Assembly (NCBI RefSeq): GCF_000281045.1
Contig: NW_008246070.1
Coordinates: 586,954 to 650,953 of the forward strand
DNA: 64,000 bases
Direction of reading: 5' to 3'
Source: Saprolegnia diclina VS20
Lineage: Eukaryota; Oomycota; Saprolegniomycetes; Saprolegniales; Saprolegniaceae
Shown: in pieces, positions 53,968-61,967 of the stretch
How the letters are laid out: the number at the start of each line of letters is the position of its first letter
How positions within the stretch are numbered: position 1 is the first letter of the stretch
Program-made: the position numbers and the translations under genes
Notes under the pieces: model-generated
The model's input: the letters and a program-made list of their open reading frames with translations, nothing else
What the model was told of the DNA's origin: nothing
Databases searched by the model: none

Positions 53968-55255
53968 CTACGTGACGACGCCTGTCTGGCCCGCGTGCGC
54001 ACGCTCGTCGTCCAAAATGGCGCGTACTTGCTTCACGACCGGACTGTCCCATGTGGCGACGTGCGCAATTTGAAGCTGGCGCAAGAGGAGATGGCGGACG
54101 CGGCGATAGCTCGGGTGCGTATAGCTCGGAAAGTCGGCGTAAACCTGCTTGGCGTGGACTTTGATGAGCCGAAGGAGGTCGACGTCCGTGACACTGTCGT
54201 CGACCTTGGGTACGTGTGGGCCGACGTCGTAGAGCAACGCGTGGATGGCTCGGATCTCGGCCGCGTTGATGTAGTGGAAGAGCGCCGAGTACGTGCCGCA
54301 GCAGTCGAGCGACATGTGAATCGGCCAAATCGAGTAGAGCTGGAACCAGTCGCAGTTGGCCGGCGTGTAGTCGTACGTGCCGTTGACGCGCGGGTTGTTG
54401 ACGAGGCTGCCAGGCGAAAAGATGTGGAGGACGTCGCGACCGGAGCCCGGCTCCTTGGTGTTGAGCGCCAACACGTTGCGTTCGCGGAGGCAAAACGCGA
54501 TCTTGAGATCCTCGCCGCACGCGACGCAGCGCGCATGGCAGCCGTTGGCGACCGCCGCCATGTACTCGTTGACGGCGCCGCGACTGAGGAGGAGCCCAGC
54601 CATCGAGTTGAAGGTCAAGTGGTTCAGCTTGGGCCACGAATAGGGCCCAGACGTCGGCAGCACGAGCGGGTGCCCGAGAAAGTACGGCTCGTTCGCGTCG
54701 AGGCCCTGTACCAAATGCACAAGGTTGGATGGAATGACGTAAGACGAGTCGGCCGCGAGGTAGAACCACTGGTGGTGTGGCGCGTCGGTAAAGACCTTTG
54801 TGATCGCGTACATGGCCGGCGTCGACGCTTGACTCGCCGGGGGCACGAGCAGCGTAAAGCCAGGTGACGTCTTGGTCCTTGCCTCGGTCACGGCTGGCAA
54901 CCGGAACTCGGGCGTCTTGGTCTGCACGCAGTAGAGGTGCGGGATCGTCGTTGCCCACGTCTCGCGGATCGCCGTGATGCGCTCCGCAAAGCGCGACTCT
55001 TCCCACATGGAGCTGTACACGATGAACGCCATCGAGTCCTCGGTCATTGCATACTCCTTCGCCGGCACGAGCTCCGCGTCAACGTCAAAGAAGCCCACCA
55101 TGTACCACATGCGGCAGACAGCGGCCACCTACTCAGTCTCACTTAGCATCTTCGATTGCCAATAGCACAACCGTCCAGAAGCCCAGGAGCATGGCCAAGA
55201 GCTTCGGTCGCCGCCCCATGCCGCGTGGCACCTCGTCCGCGCCCGCGTCTGCCAT
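53968..55255 (-). CDS. type II membrane GT31-like glycosyltransferase with altered DXD motif
   Basis: Two exons (55255-55172, 55128-53968; 43-nt GTTGTG...TAG intron) give about 414 aa. The splice creates a continuous N-terminal anchor (LLAMLLGFWTV then AAVCRMWYMVGFF). The luminal part resembles Fringe/C1GALT1 GT31 enzymes: ERITAIRETWATTIPHLYCVQ, WFYLAADSSYVIPSNL, FNSMAGLLLSRGAV and CGEDLKIAFCL. At the metal-binding site GT31 enzymes read DDDTY, whereas here it is ADSSY, so two acidic residues are lost. It may be inactive or use another metal site. Golgi location is expected. Confidence 0.8.
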
Positions 55256-55589
55256 CACTTTATAGATCTGATGCGCCACGTGATCGATTAAATGTGGCAT
55301 TATTCCAGTATAAAATCGGCATCGCTCCTGCCCTAGAGTTGATTCACCCTTGGCCTAGCTCGTTGGGCTGCCCTTTTGTCGCACCGAGTTCCACGCGCGA
55401 TGCTGGTACATCGCAGGACGCTGAGGTCGCTCCAACGACAGGCCAGGTTTGTCCTTCAACGTGGCATATGCCTCGTTGCGTGTTGTGCGAGAAAGGCCAT
55501 TTTTAGCGCGAAGTTTCAAGCTCAGATTATGGAAGAAGCGTCCTCGGACGTGCCACGTTCTCACTCTTGCTTCATTCGAGCTCGGCGCT
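55256..55589. other. intergenic, no gene seen
   Basis: A 334-bp divergent promoter between the GT31-like and sugar-transporter genes. The open frame that extends the transporter upstream to 55449 is not conserved-looking. Confidence 0.45.
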
Positions 55590-57236
55590 ATGATGGAGTT
55601 TGCCTACGTGAATGCTGCGACGCAAGAGCTAACGTGTCGCCGCTGCGGTACGCCGTGGAAGAATGTCTGCGCCTGCTTGACCTTGGACATCGAATGCTCG
55701 GACAGCACAACTCGCGCCGCAAGTCCCGTCGTCCGCGGCATTGAGCTCATCGAGATGTCGACGCGGTCCGTCGATATGGACGCTCTCTTCTTGTACTCGG
55801 AGTCGTCGTTGTCACAGTGCTCCAAGAGCCCCAAGCAGCCTTTTCTGTACTCAGACTCGGGTCTCTCGCCGTGCAAGCGCCGCCGCGACGAGCCTCTCAT
55901 GCTGCCGGGGTGCTCGCTGGCGTTCATGCTCGTACTCTGTGCGCCCAAGATGGCCGTCAGCATGGCCTGGTCCGCTCAGTGGGCAGCGTTTGGGCCACAG
56001 CTTCAAACGATCTTTGTCGCACCGTGGAAGGTGCAGCTCATCCAAGTGATTGGGCCGATCACAGGACTGCTCGTGGCACCCGCCGCCGGTGTCCTCAGCG
56101 ATCAGTGCGCTAGCGCGTATGGTCGACGCCGTCCGTTCATCTTTGGATCGGTCCTCGCGACGCTCTTGTGCTGGTGCCTCATGTCCAACAGCTATGCAAT
56201 CGGGACAGCGTGCGGCGACAGCAGTTCCAACCAAGTCGTCACGGCGACGATCCTCGTGGCTTGCTACCTCTGGATGGACGTGAGTGTCAATGTACTGCAG
56301 ACGACTGCCAACTTGATCATTGCAGACTTTGCCGGCGGGCGCCAGGTCACGGGTGCCGCCGTCGGATCCGTCTACTCGACGCTTGGGAGTCTCTGCGTGT
56401 CTGGGTACATTTGGCTCTTTGGTGCTGCGCAAGAGTCGCTCTCGGGCTTCTTTGGCATGCTCATGGGCGTCCTCCTTCTAACGTGCGTTCCGGTGCTTCT
56501 CTTTGCCCAGGAGATGCCGGTGGTAACGACGTCGACCACATCGCTTCTCGGTCGGCTCCACCACGCATCCCTCGGTGTGTACACGGGCGTGCGGATGCTG
56601 CCACAGCCGCTCGCCGTCTACTCGTTCGTGCTCCTCCTGCTCTCGTACGGCTACATTGCGTACAATGGTGCGAAAGGCCAATACTTTGGCTTGCACGTCT
56701 ACGACGGCGATGCGCGCGGCGCCGACAGCTGCGGCACCAACTGCACAGCTGCGCAGATCCAGTACAGAGACGGCGTCAACATTGCCGGCGGGTCCACCGA
56801 CACACTCTTCAACGCTGCGTCGCTGCTCTATTTTTTCTGCCTGCCGTACCTCGTGCGCTGGTTTGGCGTCCGGCGGCTCCTCCTCGCGTCAACTGTACCG
56901 CAAACGCTTCTCGTGGTCCTTGCCTTTTCCAAGGTTGTCGCGCTCGACGTGACGATCGTCGTGCTCTGCGCTGTCACCCAAGGCACGATCTTTGCGCTGC
57001 AAATCCCCGTCATCATGCACGTGATTGGGTACGGCGAGCAGGACGGCCTCGGCCTGTATGCCGGTGCGTTCAACTCGGCCAATTGTCTCGGCCAACTGCT
57101 CAACTTTGCGCTCTCGTCGGCTCTGCTGCACTCGCGCCTGCAGTACGGTCTCCCAATCTTGCTTGGCGGCGTCCTCAGCATCGCCGCGCTCCTCGTCGTC
57201 TATTCTCGCTTTCACGTGCGCATGAAAACATTCTAG
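55590..57236 (+). CDS. MFS sucrose/SLC45-type sugar transporter
   Basis: A single-exon 548-aa protein with twelve predicted membrane segments after a 110-residue cytosolic N-terminus. The loop after TM2 has the sucrose-transporter signature SDQCASAYGRRRPFIFGS, which places it in the GPH/SLC45-like group (proton-coupled disaccharide transport). The N-terminus has a cysteine cluster (CRRCGTPWKNVCAC) that could bind metal, and repeats LYSESSLSQCSKS / LYSDSGLSPCKRR that look like regulatory phosphosites. Two ATGs (55590, 55593) are adjacent. The substrate is inferred. Confidence 0.84.
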   Translation: MMEFAYVNAATQELTCRRCGTPWKNVCACLTLDIECSDSTTRAASPVVRGIELIEMSTRSVDMDALFLYSESSLSQCSKSPKQPFLYSDSGLSPCKRRRDEPLMLPGCSLAFMLVLCAPKMAVSMAWSAQWAAFGPQLQTIFVAPWKVQLIQVIGPITGLLVAPAAGVLSDQCASAYGRRRPFIFGSVLATLLCWCLMSNSYAIGTACGDSSSNQVVTATILVACYLWMDVSVNVLQTTANLIIADFAGGRQVTGAAVGSVYSTLGSLCVSGYIWLFGAAQESLSGFFGMLMGVLLLTCVPVLLFAQEMPVVTTSTTSLLGRLHHASLGVYTGVRMLPQPLAVYSFVLLLLSYGYIAYNGAKGQYFGLHVYDGDARGADSCGTNCTAAQIQYRDGVNIAGGSTDTLFNAASLLYFFCLPYLVRWFGVRRLLLASTVPQTLLVVLAFSKVVALDVTIVVLCAVTQGTIFALQIPVIMHVIGYGEQDGLGLYAGAFNSANCLGQLLNFALSSALLHSRLQYGLPILLGGVLSIAALLVVYSRFHVRMKTF

Positions 57237-57649
57237 AACAATGTCAATACATCAATGTATCAGCTCAATCGAGTGTCTCAACAGCCGTGCTCTGGCCGAC
57301 CCACGAATGATGCGCTGGGTCGGGCGACGTGGAGGAGCTCGTCCCGGTGCTCAGTCGAGAGCAGCACGTGGGCGAGCGACGGTGGTGGGACCATATGCGT
57401 TCTGGCAGCGAGCTCGACGCCTGCGATAGATCTCGTACAAATGGAGCGCATTGTCAGCTGTCTTGGGACCTTTGGCGACGGTAGCGACCAAATATTTTCG
57501 GTTCTATCACACGTTTGACGCGACGCCGTGACGATCTCGATCGAGATCGAGGTCGCCGATGCTCTGCCTCACAAAGCATGTCCCTGGGCTATGAGACACG
57601 TCAACGATATGAATGAAATATGCAATGTTGACAGAGTTTGAGGTAACCG
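57237..57649. other. intergenic with an 18-bp perfect palindrome
   Basis: No exon is supported. A perfect palindrome, CGATCTCGATCGAGATCG, lies at 57532-57549. Confidence 0.5.
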
Positions 57650-59087
57650 CTAGTACCCAAGTCGGTGCAGCTGCGCCTCAAGGTCCCGGATTTGTTTCGA
57701 AAGCTCCTGAGTACGCTTGAAGAGTGCGCTCTTCGAGAGTCCTTCGATAGTGGTTTGCAGCTCCCGGATCGTCGTCGCGTTGGCTTCTAGGGCGGCTTAG
57801 GCCGTGACCGCCCGCGTCTCGAGCGCCGTCATGTCGGTCATGGCGTTGGTCTCCTGCGTCTGTAGCGCTGTTTCCAAGGCGGCTACGCGCGCCAGGAGGC
57901 CCGCCGTCTCTTCCTGGAGCTTTGTTTTGGCCTCTGCGAGCTCTGACTTGTCGGACGAGAGCGCGTTGACGCCAGCCGAGAGATCGTTGATATTCGTCAT
58001 GAGCTTCAAGATCTTGTTCTCGAGGCGCAGCTCGTTCGATGCGGCGCGAGTGGCTGCGTCGTCGGCTTGCGCTTCGAGCGCCTCGTAAGCCTTGCGTTCT
58101 GCTTCGAGCTCCGCGGCCGCGACCAGGTCTGGCGGTGCCGGTGGGTCACCGAGAATCACCTCAATGTCGTCGTCAAAGTCAGCAGAATGTCGCCTTCGAG
58201 CTGCGAGGCGCCGGCCAAAGCCGCTTGATGCGCCTCTTCCAGGCTGGCTTCCACTCGCTGGACGTCGGCGTCATGCTGCGACTGGGCTGCAGCGAGATCC
58301 GACCGTGCGACAACAAGCTCAGAGGCACCGGCCGAAGCCGCTTCTTGTGCATCTTCGAGCTTGGTCTGGAGCAGCTTCGAGCCTCGCGGGATGTCGTTGC
58401 GCATCTCGAGGAGTCACTTGAAGTTTCGGAGCATGCGGCTGCGACCGGTGCCTCCAACCGCGCTGCAGCCCAGTCGCAGCATGACGCCGACGTCCAGCGA
58501 CTGGAAGCCAGCCTGAAAGAGGCGCATCAAGCGGCTTCGGCCGGCGTCTCGCAGCTCGAAGGCGAATCGTGGCCGTGTCCATCGACGCGTCGAGGCTGGC
58601 TTGGAGGTCAACGACCTGCGCTCGGAGAGTTGCAACTTCCGAACGCAGCTGACCGAGGATCGCCTCAGTCGTGGTCGTCGATGCCGCGCTAACAGGCGTG
58701 GCATCCGTGGTGGCACTTGACGGAGCAGTCGCGACGCTCGTCACCGGTGTGCGACGCTGCGCGGCGGTGGTCGAGGTGCGGCTGCTTGCCGTCAGTGGTT
58801 GCCCTGCCGTCGCGGCGGGCGTTGGTGTCGACCGAATCATCGGTCGCACGCTTGACTGCGCGACCGATCGCACAGTCGCCGAGACAGTTGTTGTCGCACG
58901 CTGGCGGACAACCGTCGGGGTCTTGCTGCGCCCGAACGCGGTGGCACACGAACCTCGTGACCGCCGTCGGGCTTGGCTTTCGCAGGAGAGCATCTTGGGC
59001 CGCCAACTTGGCATCGGCGAGCTTTGCAGCGCGCTTCTGGTGGTAGAGCGGGTCGTAGAGGGACACGCGAATTCGTTTTTGAGGCAT
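57650..59087 (-). pseudogene. broken coiled-coil protein gene with internal inversion
   Basis: Reading on the minus strand, an ATG at 59087 (MPQKRIRVSLYDPLYHQKRAAKLADAKL by short segments) opens a coding-like stretch. It changes frame near 58960; a 28-nt GT...CAG intron is the only splice alternative. It then runs through a Thr/Ser-rich part into heptads (LRSEVATLRAQVVDLQASL). Between about 58400 and 58570 the coding sense flips to the plus strand. It resumes on the minus strand (LEDAQEAASAGASEL, QSQHDADVQRVEASLEEAHQAA), shifts frame near 58180, continues as heptads, and meets an in-frame TAA at about 57797. Heptads continue beyond it to a stop at 57650. The multiple lesions argue for a decayed gene. 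The original function is unknown. Confidence 0.7.
58191..58566. repeat. ~100-bp inverted repeat inside the coiled-coil pseudogene
   Basis: Arm 58191-58294 matches the reverse complement of about 58464-58566 with only a handful of mismatches by eye. Both arms encode the same peptide (QSQHDADVQR, EASLEEAHQAA / EASLKEAHQAA), one on each strand. Confidence 0.88.
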
Positions 59088-59714
59088 CGAGATCACTCGC
59101 GCCGCCGAGGGCTGTAAAGGCGTTCGAGTCACCGCCTCGCTGCGTGTACTTGGTGTTTGTATTGCACGCTGGAGAAGCGTGACCTGCGACGCTGCGTCTT
59201 GACAAAGGCGTACGGAGCGTAGTGTTCTTGTACTCTCGGAGGCGTCGTGCTGGCAACCACGCTCGGCGTCGCTGTTTCCAAAAAGCCACTGACCCCGAAA
59301 TGACTTTAAGGCGTTGATTGCCCTTGTAAAAACAGCTTCATACGAGCATAGATTGTGAAGCGTTAATATCCCGATACGTGGCAGCGTGGCATCCCTTTTC
59401 AGCAGCGCGCATGACATCTCGGGTGCATCAGTCGTAGATGGAGAGCCCCCGGCGGTAGATTCGCCGTCGTCCGCGGTACTGAGAGATACAGCGTTGAGTT
59501 AAAGATTATATACGGCAAAGCGTCGGGCCGTGAGGCAGCGCCAAGACGAACCTGCCAACCTTGCTAGGATGGGAGCTTGAAGTCGAGTACATGATGGCTT
59601 CTTCATTCTGCGGCCACTGGCCAACGCCGGCGCAGAAGGAGCTATCGCATATGCCTCTGGGTACAATGGCCCACGGAAGAAGAATTCATATGTATGATAT
59701 TGGCATGGCATGCA
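59088..59714. other. spacer upstream of the pseudogene
   Basis: The pseudogene's minus-strand frame stays open to 59417 and part of it looks coding (SQVTLLQRAIQTP), so the original gene may have started farther upstream. From 59420 to 59714 I see no gene. Confidence 0.4.
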
Positions 59715-61364
59715 TTACGCGAAGAGGGTCGCGACCGCCAGCGCGAGTGGCATCACGATCGAGAGACCACCCGCGTTGTTGCCTTGCGTCGCTCGGCCCC
59801 CCGGCGTTGATGTCGTGACACCCGGTGGGCTCGGTGTCGCTGACGACGGCGTTTGGCCGCCCGACGGCGTGTTGCCACCTGACGGCGCAGGCGTCATGCC
59901 CGATTTCGGTGCAATCACGTCGCCGTTGCCGTTGATCATCGTGTCGCCAGGGCACAGCGGCGTTTGCGTCAAGTCTGGGCAGAGCATGTCGGTGACCGCG
60001 TCGGCGGCCCACGTGACGCTCGCGAGGGTCGCAAAGCTCGACGGACACGTCGGCGGTGTCGTGCGGTACCCCGTGTACTCGGTCGACGATGGCATCGTCG
60101 CCACCTCGTTTGACGCATTGTACGCGGTCGCGAGAAGGTTGTAGTTGGGCATGTGGTTAAAGACGCACGGCGTCGCGCGGTGGTCGCACGTCTCGGGCGA
60201 GAAGTACCCGAGCCCATAGTTTTGGCCACCAAACGACGTGAACGGGTACGGGGCGTCGGCCTTGGAGTTGGCATTCTCGGTTGAAAATTCAAACGCAAAG
60301 CCGCCAGTGAAGATGCTGTTGAAGGTCGACGAGAGCAGCCACGCCGCGTCCACCCACGTGCGCTGCGCCGCGTAGCTGTCGATTTTCGGGAAGCCGACAT
60401 TGAGGCAGCCAAACTCGGTGAGCATGACGGGCACCGACATCTTGTATGACGTAAAGTCGTCCAGAAGCATTTGGTACCCGGGACCCACGACGGTGCTGGT
60501 CGCGGCCGGGTCGCACTGCACGTACGCGTTGAGGCCATACCCTAATAAGCAGGTTGTCGCCGCTGGTTTGAGCTGAATGGGGATATTCCGTACACTCGGC
60601 ATTCTCGAGCGAGTCCGTGGTGTCCGTGCGGCAGTTGTAGTAGAGCGCGTTGGCGCTGCGCTCCGAATCGGCGAGGACGACACCGACAGGAATCGGGCGC
60701 ATCTTGCTGTTGCACGAGCGGATAAATGCGCGCATGTCCCGAATGAACTTCTTCTGGCACGGCGCGTTCGTCTTGGCGCTGGGTACGATGTGGTTGACCT
60801 CGTTGCCCGCGCTAAAACCCTACGCCCCAAACCTCGTCAGTAGAGTATACCGCCTGCTACGAGCGTACAATGACGTTGTTGTATTTCGAGAAGGCGACGA
60901 TGATCTGCTGGCCGCGCGTCTTGAGTGAAGCGGGGTAGCATGTCGGGTACGCATCCTTTGTGATCGCACAGCCCTCGCAGCTAACCACTCGATAAGAGAG
61001 AGATTTCCGAGGCTCGATACCTCGCCGCAAGGTCCACGAGCACGTAGACGCCAATGGCTTGGAGCGCGCACATGATCTTGTCGTGGCTCTGGGACGGATC
61101 GACGGCGTAGAAGCGGATCGCGTTCACGCCGAGCTCGGCAAACTCTTTGAGGTGCGGCGTCCAAATCGCTTCGTTCTCGTCCGTGAAGAAGTCGTGGTTG
61201 TTGATGTCGAGGATACCGGCGTTGGGCCGCGGGTAGTAGTCGACGCCCTTGACCTGGAACGCTTTGCCCGTCGAGTACTTGAACATGCGCTGGCCCTTGA
61301 TGACAATCGGGTCGATGGCCGCCACTGCCGTTAGCAAGAGCCCAAGCGCACGCAAGATCTGCAT
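59715..61364 (-). CDS. GPI-anchored GH72 beta-1,3-glucanosyltransferase
   Basis: Four exons (61364-61021, 60980-60869, 60819-60594, 60541-59715) give about 502 aa. A signal peptide (MQILRALGLLLTAVAAIDP) leads into the GH72 fold: KAFQVKGVDYYPRP, FAELGVNAIRFYAVD, GFSAGNEVN with the acid/base glutamate, and MLTEFGC with the nucleophile glutamate. Cysteines typical of the family are present (SCEGCAI, FGCLN). The tail is Ser/Thr/Pro/Gly-rich and ends in a hydrophobic GPI signal (GLSIVMPLALAVATLFA). GAS/GEL enzymes elongate cell-wall beta-1,3-glucan outside the plasma membrane, which fits a glucan-walled oomycete. Confidence 0.93.
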
Positions 61365-61967
61365 GCTTCGGCGTCCTCGAGTGCAATGCGAAAATGAACC
61401 GGAGTTGGCCAAGACGCTCGAACCTTCGATATTTCAACGCGGGAAGATCTTGACATTTCGAACAACGAACGCAGGCGTTGACCAAGGGAATGCCACCAAT
61501 TCGCTTGGCGTTGACTGAGCATCGAAGAAGGAGCTACGAGTAGGAACGTCCATGGTGCAGCACGTCTTGTCGCAGCGTCTTGGGCGATGCTGTACGAGCA
61601 CCTGACATTGCACTTTTGACCTTGAGATGGATGACACGGACAGAAATTGGGAAGAGGAGCTCATGATGCGTATGTAAATATATGGGTCGGTCTCGAGCAT
61701 GAGGGTGCTTGGACGTTGGATGCATTTGTCCTCCTGAGGTGCAGTTTTAGTTTTGGCCTCAGGTTTCCCGCGAAAACGGGGCGGTGGAATTTTGGCTATT
61801 CAAAAACATTGTTTTTGTATGTTGTTGTGGGCCGTTAAAAGCCTTTTGATTGTCGGCGAGTGCGTGACGTCGGATTGGATAAAAAAGCGTTTTGGTCGTC
61901 CGGGATTGGTTGATAATCAGCACGGGCTTTGGCGCGAGCGCATATTCGCTCGCATTTACCAGGCAAG
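61365..61967 (+). promoter_or_regulatory. divergent promoter region with CCAAT boxes
   Basis: This 603-bp region separates GH72 from the TIMELESS-like gene. Reverse CCAAT motifs (ATTGG) lie at about 61874-61878 and 61905-61909, 60-95 bp before the ATG at 61968. No exon is seen. Confidence 0.4.

Noticed and set aside
58039..58692. A separate plus-strand coiled-coil gene
   Set aside because: Only 58400-58570 is coding-like on the plus strand, and it is an inverted copy of the minus-strand repeat. The rest of that frame is noise.
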